64,000 bases of DNA from Vibrio gelatinilyticus (GCF_022836845.1 NZ_JAJNNZ010000004.1:309406-373405); one strand, 5' to 3'; counted from the first letter of the stretch, positions 55,210 to 62,984 are shown. Translations and numbers: made by a program. Notes: a model not told the origin generated them from the sequence alone.

Positions 55210-55249
55210 CCCTGCTCACTTCCCTACACACCAAGTAAAGAGTATCAGC

Positions 55250-55582
55250 ATGTCTAAGTTGTTTTTTAAAGGTCGAATCGAAACTCGACAAAACCACGTA
55301 ATGTCAGGCTACAACGTTAATCGTGACGTCAAAGCTGGTACAGAAGGAGCACCGATCAATATTGTGGTTCCGACAGAATTACGTAAAGATGAAATCGCAA
55401 CCATTGCCCAAGAGCATTCGATTATCGCAAACATCACTGTAGATGAAAGCCAAGACGAAAACACGATCGAGCTAGATACGCTCCTGAACAAGGCAAAACC
55501 AACGGTATTTGAAAAAAGACTAAACAGAAACGACCCTTGTAACTGTGGTAGCGGCAAAAAATACAAGAAGTGCTGCGCTTAG
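55250..55582 (+). CDS. SEC-C/SWIM metal-binding motif protein (PBPRA1643-type)
   Basis: The ATG at 55250 is the typical start, [16 protein letters not shown]; an ORF reading back to 55136 passes through attC-like DNA. The 110-residue protein has N-terminal [17 protein letters not shown] and ends with the SEC-C zinc motif [17 protein letters not shown] recognise the small SWIM/SEC-C family named after PBPRA1643. The gene is on the plus strand, opposite to the other cassettes, and seems to have its own promoter. Confidence 0.85.
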   Translation: MSKLFFKGRIETRQNHVMSGYNVNRDVKAGTEGAPINIVVPTELRKDEIATIAQEHSIIANITVDESQDENTIELDTLLNKAKPTVFEKRLNRNDPCNCGSGKKYKKCCA

Positions 55583-55609
55583 TTTCCTAATACCGCTCTC
55601 ACACGGCGG

Positions 55610-55726
55610 TATAACGCCCAATTGAGGATCTGATTACGATATTCAAAATGGCCACGTAATCACTGAATTTCGATTTAACATCAAACTTGCCGAGCGTAGG
55701 CAGTCTACTGAAATAGCTTGTCATGC
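55610..55726 (-). repeat. attC site, degenerate
   Basis: The left end TATAACGCCCAATTGAGG and inner AAACTTGCCGAGCGTAGG match the long attC class. The right core reads TTGTCAT instead of TTGTTAT. It closes the cassette that carries the SEC-C gene or the next one. Confidence 0.65.
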
Positions 55727-55744
55727 GCTCTGTCGATTAGCACA

Positions 55745-55894
55745 CTATCGTTCTATCTCAATGTTGTTTCGTATGTAAGTCGGGATAGCGAGCTTGTCGT
55801 CTAAACTTGCAAATCTTGGCTCCGGATTAGCGCCAACAATGTCATTTAGTTCATCAAAGCTAACCCCAACGATGGAATAAAAAATGCGAAGCAT
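55745..55894 (-). CDS. 49-residue ORF in a short cassette
   Basis: The frame starts at ATG 55894 directly beside an attC half-site and ends TAG. It reads MLRIFYSIVGVSFDELNDI and ends in PTYIRNNIEIER. It has no convincing ribosome site. It could be the C-terminal part of a protein whose start was lost or a small cassette protein. I recognise no family. Confidence 0.35.
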   Translation of the reverse strand: MLRIFYSIVGVSFDELNDIVGANPEPRFASLDDKLAIPTYIRNNIEIER

Positions 55895-55924
55895 TGGGAA
55901 TTAGTCTTAAACGCCTTGTTAGGT
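55895..55924 (-). repeat. attC half-site remnant
   Basis: The plus-strand sequence GTCTTAAACGCCTTGTTAGG matches the 5' end (minus strand) of attC. Only this end is recognisable; it overlaps the stop of the acetyltransferase gene at 55919. Confidence 0.55.
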
Positions 55925-56404
55925 TCGCAACCATTTATACATAACGTAGCTATCAACTAGCCCTCGACGAGCATGCTTATATGCTTTTGGGATGGTACCT
56001 ATGATATCGAACCCTAGTTTCTCCCAAAGCTTCACAGCTACTTCATTGGTAGAAACTACGCCGTTAAATTGCATTGCGTCAAAACCTAGCCCTAACGCCG
56101 TTTTCTGCGAATGTTCGCACATAAGGCGAGCAATACCCTTGCCTCTGGCTTCACTTGAAACCATGTATCCGCAATTACATATATGGCTACTTGGACCCAT
56201 TGCATTTGGCTTAATGTAGTATGTGCCCAGAACAATTTCATTTTCAACGAAAGCGAACGCTTTTGTTGGAGATTCGCACCAAAGAGTAAATGCCTGCTCG
56301 AACGTCATTTCTGGATCAAAGGCATAGGTTTCTTGAGCCTGAATAACCGCTAAAAATGTTGGCCAGAATAGCTCAAAGTCTGCTTTAGTGATTTCCCTAA
56401 GCAT
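55919..56404 (-). CDS. GNAT family acetyltransferase (cassette gene)
   Basis: The ATG at 56404 follows AGGAGG, the ideal ribosome site, within 10 bases of the attC end; this is the usual cassette layout. The 161-residue protein has YMVSSEARGKGIARLMCEHS and NEVAVKLWEKLGFDIIGTIPKAYKH, typical of the L-azetidine/RimI-like group. The VSTNEVAVKLWEKLGF motif is typical of that family. The substrate is unknown. Confidence 0.85.
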   Translation of the reverse strand: MLREITKADFELFWPTFLAVIQAQETYAFDPEMTFEQAFTLWCESPTKAFAFVENEIVLGTYYIKPNAMGPSSHICNCGYMVSSEARGKGIARLMCEHSQKTALGLGFDAMQFNGVVSTNEVAVKLWEKLGFDIIGTIPKAYKHARRGLVDSYVMYKWLRT

Positions 56405-56414
56405 GGATTTCCTC

Positions 56415-56517
56415 CTAGAACGCACGCTTAAGTGGTGAGTAACCCCGTAAACGCACAAGCCCGAGTTGATGACAAAATCGCCAAGCGTTACGAACCTGCT
56501 TGAAGCAATTGTTATAT
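56415..56517 (-). repeat. attC site with mutated core
   Basis: The site has ACGCTTAAGTGGTGAGTAAC on the left and GCCAAGCGTTACGAACC on the right, with TTGTTATAT at the right end. The left core is GAACGCAC, so on the minus strand the recombining triplet reads GTTC instead of GTTA. Confidence 0.7.
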
Positions 56518-56519
56518 TT

Positions 56520-56900
56520 CTAGTGCCACAAACTATCGGTAAAACGATCTCTTCCCTTCCAATACAAACATTGTGGACAGTGATCGCCTTCTGGGTAATC
56601 GATGCCTTCCTCGTGAGGGCACCCTAAGATGTCATCCACCATGCTCACCGTTTGCGCATCATTTTCATTGATAAATGCCAAAACCTCTTTAATTATGAGT
56701 TCAGATTTACGTATCTCAATTGCACTAAACCATTTTCTCATCGGTTCTGGCTCTGCCCCCTCATAAGGAATTATCGCGCAAACAAGTTTTGTCGCGGTTT
56801 TATTGTCAGCGCCATAAAAAGCAATTGTTGCAATGGGAAAGCCTTTATTCCCTTTGCGAGCTATCTTATTCAGTGCTTTCCTATTCTTTCCTTGAGCCAT
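56520..56900 (-). CDS. Cassette protein with C-terminal zinc motif, unknown
   Basis: The 126-residue protein starts MAQGKNRKALNKIARKGNKG, a basic stretch, and has an internal alpha/beta-like region. The C-terminus has Cys and His in GCPHEEGIDYPEGDHCPQC, spaced like a zinc-binding knuckle. I have no family name for it; proteins of this plan recur in integrons. It lies between two degenerate attC sites and its stop abuts the attC end. Confidence 0.6.
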   Translation of the reverse strand: MAQGKNRKALNKIARKGNKGFPIATIAFYGADNKTATKLVCAIIPYEGAEPEPMRKWFSAIEIRKSELIIKEVLAFINENDAQTVSMVDDILGCPHEEGIDYPEGDHCPQCLYWKGRDRFTDSLWH

Positions 56901-56922
56901 TGCCTACTCCTAACTTGAATGA

Positions 56923-57046
56923 AAATATCGCCCAATTAAGTAGTGAGCACGCTACAACGAACCTAAACTATTCTGCCGTAATCACTAAAGCTGATTCAAA
57001 CCGAAAATGCCAAGCGTTGCGAATCTGCTTGATTTGATTGCTAGTT
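56923..57046 (-). repeat. attC site, both ends degenerate
   Basis: The inner part AAAATGCCAAGCGTTGCG is well matched. The left end reads TATCGCCC (expected TAACGCCC) and the right end TTGCTAG (expected TTGTTAG). Probably inactive. Confidence 0.6.
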
Positions 57047-57667
57047 TTATTGCTTCAATGCTGAAGTCGCTAAACCAGCACCAAACAACATTCCACCACT
57101 GATTCTATTACATACTTTCTGGATTTTTGGAAACGTAACATAGCTTCTGACGTTTGAGCCTAAAATTGCATAAAAGCTTACGCTAATCGCTGAAGCAAAG
57201 ACGAAGGTTAACGCTAAAACGAATAATTGCTGGGGAATATTTGATGCTTCAGGCGATAAAAATAATGGGAAGAACGCTATAAAAAATATTAATCCTTTCG
57301 GGTTCAAAGCTGTCACCAACAGTGAATCTCGATACACTTTCCATGGTTTACCTATCGATTGAATTTCTACTTGTGAACGTAATTCCTGACTTCGCCATGT
57401 TTTAATGCCTAAATACACTAAGTAAAGAGCACCTGCCCATTTCATTATTTGGAAAGCAAACGCTGATGTCGAGAGTATTGCACCAACACCCAAAAGTGAA
57501 AATGACAGCGCAATAATATCACCTGTAATTACACCAAGAATTAGAGGAAGAACCGACTTTCGCCCGAATGCTAGGCTCTGACCTATCACTAAAAATACTG
57601 TTGGTCCTGGCGAGAAAACAAGAACCATAGAAGCCAAAACAAAGGATATCCACACTTCAAAACTCAT
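57047..57667 (-). CDS. LysE family translocator (cassette gene)
   Basis: The ATG follows AAGGAGGGAAA, a perfect ribosome site. The 206-residue membrane protein has about six helices and LysE/RhtB signatures VFSPGPTVFLVIGQSLAFGRKSVL, GALYLVYLGIKTWRSQEL and ALNPKGLIFFIAFFPLF. These proteins export amino acids such as threonine, homoserine or lysine. As a cassette gene it gives the array an export function; the substrate is unknown. Confidence 0.88.
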   Translation of the reverse strand: MSFEVWISFVLASMVLVFSPGPTVFLVIGQSLAFGRKSVLPLILGVITGDIIALSFSLLGVGAILSTSAFAFQIMKWAGALYLVYLGIKTWRSQELRSQVEIQSIGKPWKVYRDSLLVTALNPKGLIFFIAFFPLFLSPEASNIPQQLFVLALTFVFASAISVSFYAILGSNVRSYVTFPKIQKVCNRISGGMLFGAGLATSALKQ

Positions 57668-57682
57668 TTTCCCTCCTTTAAA

Positions 57683-57735
57683 GCTAACGCCAAAACCGCC
57701 GAGCGTTACGAATCCACTTGAAGCATTTGTTATGT
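57683..57735 (-). repeat. Truncated attC site (53 bases)
   Basis: GCTAACGCC at the left joins directly to ACCGCCGAGCGTTACGAATC and ends TTTGTTATG. About 70 bases of a normal long attC are missing. The pairing between the outer arms is much reduced. Confidence 0.65.
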
Positions 57736-57766
57736 ATTTGCTGTATAGCTTGTCATTAAGAATGAT

Positions 57767-58087
57767 TCAAATGATAACGTAGATAATAGCGTCATTAAGA
57801 TCCAGTATTCTAGCTGTATTCCAGTCCTTTTTGCCATGCACCTGCAGTTCACCAGTAATTTGTCGCTCAGCATTTTCAGCACAATATACTTGTGCAATTT
57901 TTTCGTTAGAAGAGTTGAATATTTCAAGACCTAGTTCTGATTCCAAGTCTTCAACGACACAATATTCGAAAGAAGGTCCATATTCTTTAATGCCGTTTAA
58001 AAAGGAACTTAGCAAAGCGGTTTCTTTCTTTGGGTAAGCATCCATTATTTTGTTGGAGAGCGGTGTGCTTATATGAACTTTACTCAT
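57767..58087 (-). CDS. Cassette protein, unknown
   Basis: The ATG at 58087 is preceded by AAGGATG at a normal distance; the frame to 58096 is not needed. The 106-residue product starts MSKVHISTPLSNKIMDAYPKK and contains LESELGLEIFNSSNEKIAQVY. It is not recognised. Its start lies 46 bases from the inverted repeat of the transposon remnant, so its upstream attC has probably been lost or displaced by the insertion. Confidence 0.5.
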   Translation of the reverse strand: MSKVHISTPLSNKIMDAYPKKETALLSSFLNGIKEYGPSFEYCVVEDLESELGLEIFNSSNEKIAQVYCAENAERQITGELQVHGKKDWNTARILDLNDAIIYVII

Positions 58088-58133
58088 TGCTGACATCCTT
58101 CAGATATATAGACATAATGCCCCCCCACTAGGT

Positions 58134-58218
58134 GCTAGCCTCCAATATCGTGGGTTAGCTCAAAGCCAGAGCCAGAGCCATAATTAGTGTGTTCAAACAA
58201 CTAAATTTGGAGGCTAGC
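58134..58218 (+). repeat. Inverted repeat covering the transposase ribosome site
   Basis: GCTAGCCTCCAA (58134-58145) is perfectly complementary to TTGGAGGCTAGC (58207-58218). The second arm contains the GGAGG ribosome site and ends immediately before the ATG. In RNA, read-through transcripts would hide the ribosome site. The 61-base loop has a short repeat, AGCCAGAGCC. Confidence 0.8.
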
Positions 58219-58712
58219 ATGAATAACGATAGCATAATTTTCATTGGCTTAGATACACACAAGTCCTTTATCCAAATCGCAGTTTTACAAGATAACCGTG
58301 GTGCCAAACCTGAGCACCTAGGGCGAATAAAATCCAATAAGTCCGCGCTCATTAAGCTGGCTCAGCAACCTCAATCAAAATTCCCTAAAGCGACACTACA
58401 TTTTGTCTATGAAGCGGGTCTTACCATCTCTTATTCACGATTAGTTAAGTGCAAGGCCGAATCAGCAAGTAAACAAAAAGGGACGAACGGCAACAAGATT
58501 GGTAACGCCTACTTAAAATGGGCATTCTCTGAAGCAGCGGTTCTCTACTTAAGAGGCAATGAGCCCGCCAAGAAATACATTCAGCGCTTACAAAAACGCA
58601 TGAGCAAAGCCAAAGCGCTATCAGCGTTGGCTCATATAAACTGGGACGATGTGTCTACTTCATGTTGAGAGACAAAACGGTGTTTGATGAGAAACGATTT
58701 TTACCCCAATAA
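58219..58712 (+). pseudogene. IS110-family transposase, internally deleted and frameshifted
   Basis: The N-terminal DEDD domain is clear: FIGLDTHKSFIQIAVLQ with the first acidic residue (Asp12), and HFVYEAG with the second near residue 65. The frame then passes straight to LTISYSRLVKCKAE and KGTNGNKIGNAYLKWAFSE, the C-terminal transposase_20 domain. Roughly 160-180 residues are missing. After ALAHI the frame is lost; a different frame continues as KLGRCVYFMLRDKTVFDEKR to 58712, the normal family C-terminus. The gene is dead. IS110/IS1111 elements are known to target integron attC sites. Confidence 0.82.
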
Positions 58713-59175
58713 GTCGCACAATGAAGCGAGCTGAAAGTCTAACTGGTGCTGAGTGAGAACACGTCACTGACTCAAATTTACTGGGATTTAAGCCCGAAAA
58801 AGTCGGTTGTGTCAGGTAGTCCAAGCCCTCTTGCTTTGATTAGCCGCTTCATTGGTGCGCATCCATAACATAACAGCGAACAACAAAGTTGCTTACACCT
58901 TGGCTGAGCCTGAAGATAACTGGAAAACAACTGTTTAACCATTTTTTTGAATAGCGCCTGCTGAGGTTAACCGATAAGTGTCTAGTGACCCAACCAATGA
59001 TGGTTGGCAGCGAAGAGACCGCAATAAGAGATCCTCAATATGTGTTTGTCGTAAGCAATGCTTAATGACCAAAATGACAAAACGAAGTAGATAACTTTGT
59101 TGTTCGAAGAGCGTTGGCTGCTTGCGCAGCCAACAGGATGTTATTGCCTATTGACAGGCAGAAGGCTCATATGTG
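58713..59175. other. 463-base non-coding region after the transposase remnant
   Basis: No open frame can be supported. It probably includes the right end of the insertion element, and, if this is the IS1111 branch, a remnant of its guide (bridge) RNA. A short GC hairpin, GGCTGCTTGCGCAGCC, is at about 59110-59125. The rest is unassigned. Confidence 0.35.
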
Positions 59176-59721
59176 TTATGCGTAATTTTTGACGTACTTT
59201 GTCATTGCTGTTTCCGATACTGACAAACCGTCGATTCTATATTGATCTTTGAACTCTCCAACAACATCGAACCCTGCTTTTAGGTAGAGGTTCTTTGCTG
59301 GGAAATTCTCTGATAGTACACAAAGATCAAGCCAGTCAATTTCGGCTTTTTCTTGGCAGAAATTTATAACCGCATCAATGAGTCGTTGACCAATACCTTG
59401 CTTCCTGCAGGAAACATCTACGCCCATACCAAGTAGAACTCGATGAGAACGGCTATCATCACCGTGGTGGCGAAGATCAATGTGACCTTTGATACTTCCA
59501 GAGGTGTCTTTTACAACCCAGAGCTTTCTCCAACCTAAATCGCCAAAGTGATGGGAAAAGCCTTGGATAAACTTATCTTTTGTTGCTTCTGGAATTTCAC
59601 TTTGCTCTCTGGACATTGGCTGGAAAAGAGGAACTTCTCCATTACCATTTTCAGACAGCTGATTTTCAAGATACGCAAAGAATGAATCTAAATCCGATTT
59701 TTCCGCTTCTACTACTTCCAT
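59176..59721 (-). CDS. GNAT family acetyltransferase (cassette gene)
   Basis: The ATG has GGAG about seven bases before it. The 181-residue protein has MGVDVSCRKQGIGQRLIDAV, motif A with R-x-x-G-I-G, and LCVLSENFPAKNLYLKAGFDVVGEFKDQYR at motif B. It is typical of cassette GNATs. The cassette is closed by an attC at 59749-59847 on its upstream side and the transposon remnant downstream, where its own attC would be expected. Confidence 0.84.
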   Translation of the reverse strand: MEVVEAEKSDLDSFFAYLENQLSENGNGEVPLFQPMSREQSEIPEATKDKFIQGFSHHFGDLGWRKLWVVKDTSGSIKGHIDLRHHGDDSRSHRVLLGMGVDVSCRKQGIGQRLIDAVINFCQEKAEIDWLDLCVLSENFPAKNLYLKAGFDVVGEFKDQYRIDGLSVSETAMTKYVKNYA

Positions 59722-59748
59722 CTAATACTCCGTAGCCCATCGATTACG

Positions 59749-59847
59749 CATAACGCCGAATTAAGCGGACTAAAATTGTGGGTTAAACTGTGGAGCGAAG
59801 CGAAACTTAACCCACTGTTTTAGTTCCGTTTAAATGCCTTGTTAGCA
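59749..59847 (-). repeat. attC site, hairpin-loop class
   Basis: TAACGCCGAATTAAGCGGAC and the end CCTTGTTAGCA define the site. The centre is a long hairpin with arms GTGGGTTAA/TTAACCCAC and a GAGCGAAGCGA loop segment. The cores are intact. Confidence 0.85.
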
Positions 59848-59852
59848 TTTCT

Positions 59853-60299
59853 CTATTTTGGGTTGGGGAATATTTCAGAAGTAAGCCTGCCTTCATATTT
59901 ATGTTTACAACTAGTGCAAATTCGCCCAGCTCTAGCTTGCGGATCATTAACAAGTTGCCTTTTTTTATGGTCATTTTCCCAACATCGCAAACAAAATGGG
60001 ACTCCAATGGCTTCGCCTGATTCATCTAATTTATAATATGCATCCCGAAAGCGTATCAATTCATCCTTACTTTCAAAAGCTTCATTTAACTCAGCTAATT
60101 GCTTATCTTTTTCAACTAATAACTCTTGAACATCAACGAGTTCAATTTTGGCATCAGCTAAAGCGACAATTAAATCTGCCATTTTTAACTTTAATTCTGC
60201 TTTTTCAAAATCAAGGTCGCTTGCTCTCAAGAATTTAGCTATATCTGTAGCTGTTTTGATGCTACTGAGTGCAGCTCCGATTGTTGCGATATCTGGCAT
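59853..60299 (-). CDS. Coiled-coil cassette protein with C-terminal zinc ribbon
   Basis: The 148-residue protein starts MPDIATIGAALSSIKTATDIA, then has a long Leu/Glu/Lys-rich helical segment of about residues 30-85 that should form a coiled coil, then a zinc-ribbon-like end with Cys pairs in CLRCWENDHKKR and CTSCKHKY. An AGGAG ribosome site precedes the ATG. I recognise the layout from uncharacterised proteins of integrons but no function. Confidence 0.65.
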   Translation of the reverse strand: MPDIATIGAALSSIKTATDIAKFLRASDLDFEKAELKLKMADLIVALADAKIELVDVQELLVEKDKQLAELNEAFESKDELIRFRDAYYKLDESGEAIGVPFCLRCWENDHKKRQLVNDPQARAGRICTSCKHKYEGRLTSEIFPNPK

Positions 60300-60313
60300 A
60301 TATACTCCTGAAT

Positions 60314-60412
60314 GCTAACGCCCACTTAAGCGGACAAAAATTGTTGGCTATAATTTTGTGAGGAACGAACAATAGCCAACTGTTTTTGTTCCGTTTAAAG
60401 TGCTTGTTAGCA
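60314..60412 (-). repeat. attC site, hairpin-loop class
   Basis: The site starts GCTAACGCCCACTTAAGCGG and ends CTTGTTAGCA. The central arms GTTGGCTA and TAGCCAAC form a stable stem. It overlaps the end of the next gene upstream. Confidence 0.88.
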
Positions 60413-61630
60413 CTACGTTAACTGATTAATTAATTTCTCAAGTTCATGAGTTGCGAGAGATAATCTATGTCGTAATTTTTGATTCCCTTTAATGTTTCGT
60501 TTGGGATCTGAAAGGACATCCTTTTGTTTTTTGCTCATTGCAGCGTCGAGACAATGTTGAAAATGCAGTTCATCCTCAAATATTGTTTCTACATATTTGA
60601 CCTCTGGAAATGAAATCATGGCTTTTACTTTACAACTATGTACAGTATCTAATAGGCCACCATCAAGAGTTGTAATTGTCGGTACATAAAAATTGTTTTG
60701 TTTTCCTTCGGTCAGCAATAATTCAGTGAATCTAAATATAAACAAGTCCCACGCCAAAGCACCGATTCGTTCAATAGACTTCTTTTTCTTCGGTTTCTTG
60801 AGTAACTTTTCATCAAAAACTGGAGTGTAATAACCGATGCTAAAGCCAATAATTACTTTCCAAGCGAAGTAAAGTTCTTTTAAAGGTAATACTCCAAGTT
60901 CATCTAAGCAAAAATCTACCAACTTTCTAAGACTATCTTCAATCATTATTTGATCCAAAGACCAGCACAAATAATAAGTTTTAAGCATCACGACATAAAC
61001 TAAATCACGACGATCTATAGCATGCCACATATCTTCACTAGCACGATATTCTTTCCACAGTTCTTCTGACTTTTCTAAATATGGTTCAAATATATTATTA
61101 CTATTGCCTGCTATCGTATTCCCTTGTAACTTTGCATCAAAATAAAATGCTGCCGCAACTTTATTGACTGGATAGGGATTATTTACAGATGTATAAGATC
61201 TCAAGTTTTCCAACATAGGAAAAGCAAAATCAAATCCACCACAATACTCTTGCTCAACCACTTTTAATATTTTCTCTACCTTAGACCTTGTTGTTAAGTC
61301 CTCTCCTTTAAAATACTTTGGTAGGTCTGAAAGTAAATTCGTATCAAATAAAGCTCTTCGCTGATAACAAATCATCGACTCTTTCTCAAGCATTTCAGAA
61401 GCAATTTCATTTGAGTAAGCTAAAACTCTACTTTTTGCGAACACGCCCGAAAATAAATCTTGATGTGGGATTGGCACTTGTAATGCAGCACCAGCTGCAT
61501 CGGTCGCGAAAAGCATCCTAATACCCTCAAATGCCTCTTTTTCACTATCAATAATTTCTTGTAAAGATGAATTTTCACTAGCGCTTAATATCGCACCTTT
61601 CACCTTATTTATTTTGTTTCTATAATCCAT
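60413..61630 (-). CDS. Large cassette protein with PIN-like acidic residues, unknown
   Basis: The 405-residue protein is unusually large and AT-rich for a cassette gene. It has no membrane helices. The segment ALFDTNLLSDLPKYF (residues 93-107) looks like the start of a PIN nuclease domain (D-T-N), and later acidic residues in WDLFIFRFTE (294-303) and TLDGGLLDTV (321-330) fit the remaining PIN-like acidic positions. This is pattern-based and weak. The ATG is preceded by a poor ribosome site (GAG). Confidence 0.5.
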   Translation of the reverse strand: MDYRNKINKVKGAILSASENSSLQEIIDSEKEAFEGIRMLFATDAAGAALQVPIPHQDLFSGVFAKSRVLAYSNEIASEMLEKESMICYQRRALFDTNLLSDLPKYFKGEDLTTRSKVEKILKVVEQEYCGGFDFAFPMLENLRSYTSVNNPYPVNKVAAAFYFDAKLQGNTIAGNSNNIFEPYLEKSEELWKEYRASEDMWHAIDRRDLVYVVMLKTYYLCWSLDQIMIEDSLRKLVDFCLDELGVLPLKELYFAWKVIIGFSIGYYTPVFDEKLLKKPKKKKSIERIGALAWDLFIFRFTELLLTEGKQNNFYVPTITTLDGGLLDTVHSCKVKAMISFPEVKYVETIFEDELHFQHCLDAAMSKKQKDVLSDPKRNIKGNQKLRHRLSLATHELEKLINQLT

Positions 61631-61665
61631 GCTCTAGGTTGAATCCTGATGTTGAACAAAGTAGT

Positions 61666-61791
61666 GCTAACGCCCGCTTAAGTGGTGAGCAACGTAGTAC
61701 CGAAGTCACTGCAAACCATCTAAATCACTAAATTTAACGCATAGTGAAAATGCCATGCGTTGCGAATCCGCCTTAAAGCGTTTGTTATATG
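61666..61791 (-). repeat. attC site, long class
   Basis: The site begins GCTAACGCCCGCTTAAGTGG and ends CGTTTGTTATAT. The inner sequence AACGCATAGTGAAAATGCC is shared with the site at 62985. Both cores are intact. Confidence 0.92.
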
Positions 61792-61793
61792 AT

Positions 61794-62102
61794 TTATTTC
61801 GGGCTCACTTTTCCACCTTGTTGCAATCGGTAAAAATTATTTCCACTTGCATGCTTAGCATCTTGTAGCTTTCTTGTTGCTGAACTCAAACTTGGGTTTA
61901 CTGCTTCAAAAATCTTAACGGTTGACTTGCCAGACCGAATCGCGTCTATCACTAACTGCTCAAATTGTGCATGTGTCAGATTTTTATGGTGCGCTTTTCT
62001 ATGTTGTTCAAACCCTTGACTTGTTAGCTTTTTCTTGCAAATTGGACATGTTGTCCTAAAACTCACGTCCAGTTTGTCACCTGCATTTTTTGTTTTTTTC
62101 AT
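61794..62102 (-). CDS. C2H2-like zinc-finger cassette protein
   Basis: The 102-residue protein contains CPICKKKLTSQGFEQHRKAHH, a C2H2 finger pattern, near residues 19-40, then a helical region with FEQLVIDAIRSGKSTVKIFE. Basic residues dominate. Such proteins may bind nucleic acid. The ATG lacks a clear ribosome site but sits right next to the attC, as is usual for cassette genes. No function is known. Confidence 0.6.
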   Translation of the reverse strand: MKKTKNAGDKLDVSFRTTCPICKKKLTSQGFEQHRKAHHKNLTHAQFEQLVIDAIRSGKSTVKIFEAVNPSLSSATRKLQDAKHASGNNFYRLQQGGKVSPK

Positions 62103-62119
62103 GGAGTATCATCAAATCA

Positions 62120-62244
62120 TATAACGCCCGCTTAAGTTGTGAGTTACGCACCACTGAAGCCAAATTTTAGACCGTAATCACCCAAACCAAAATTAACACC
62201 AAAAACGCCAAGCGTTACGAATCAACTTGAAGCGTTTGTTAGTA
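62120..62244 (-). repeat. attC site, long class
   Basis: The site starts TATAACGCCCGCTTAAGTTG and ends GCGTTTGTTAGTA, with inner AACGCCAAGCGTTACGAATC. Cores intact. Confidence 0.9.
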
Positions 62245-62250
62245 CTATGT

Positions 62251-62967
62251 TTACGCCGAAGTTTTAGCAAACGTTATGAACTTCATAGTGATAGCCCAAG
62301 TATCTATCATTACTCTCTGTCGGTCGGCTGTCTGTACCTCTAATGGATTGCCGTGCCTAATTGGATCGGCTGCCTTTTTAATGTACATAATCTGATCTTT
62401 TGAAACACCTATGTTATCTCTAAATATTTGCCACGCTTCGCTTTTATTAGGCGTACCATTATTCAAAAAATAATGAGTTAAACATTCAATTGCTCGATAA
62501 CAGTAAAATGCACTATCTTTCGGGGTTCTTATTGCAAGCCTTAAGTCATTTAGACATCGGCGCAAGTACGCACCAAATTTGCTATTTAGAATCTCAACTA
62601 ATTCAATTGGTTCAACTAACTCTGCATAATTTAGTTCACTAAGGTACTTTTCTTCGACACCAAAAATGAGGTGCCCTTGATGTTGCGGTTCAATGCATTG
62701 AATTATTTCGATGTCATAACCACAACCAACTAGAAATCCCAGTGAGTCGACGACTGTTCTTACTTGCTCCTCAGCAAATAAGCGTAAACTGTTCATGCCA
62801 CTTTCATTCAGTAGTGTTGCTGTCTCAACCGTAAAAGCAATACGAGATTTATAGATCGAGAAGTTAATGACATCACCTGAATCACCAAGTTCAATTCGTG
62901 TAGAAGTAACATTTACATCTGCTCGTTCAGGATGAACTACACCCGTTAACATATATAGGTACTTCAT
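62251..62967 (-). CDS. HEPN-like cassette protein, unknown
   Basis: The 238-residue protein has two parts. The first 130 residues are mixed alpha/beta. The second half is helical, with AFYCYRAIECLTHYF (153-167) and AADPIRHGNPLEV (199-211), the latter like the R-H motif region of HEPN-fold proteins. HEPN proteins are often RNases or toxin partners. The ATG follows GGAG. The match is by eye and could be wrong; no family name is certain. Confidence 0.5.
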   Translation of the reverse strand: MKYLYMLTGVVHPERADVNVTSTRIELGDSGDVINFSIYKSRIAFTVETATLLNESGMNSLRLFAEEQVRTVVDSLGFLVGCGYDIEIIQCIEPQHQGHLIFGVEEKYLSELNYAELVEPIELVEILNSKFGAYLRRCLNDLRLAIRTPKDSAFYCYRAIECLTHYFLNNGTPNKSEAWQIFRDNIGVSKDQIMYIKKAADPIRHGNPLEVQTADRQRVMIDTWAITMKFITFAKTSA

Positions 62968-62984
62968 AAATCTCCGTAAATAGT

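Noticed and set aside
55136..55249. Longer start of the SEC-C protein
   Set aside because: The upstream codons run through promoter and attC-like DNA; the family starts at MSKLFF.
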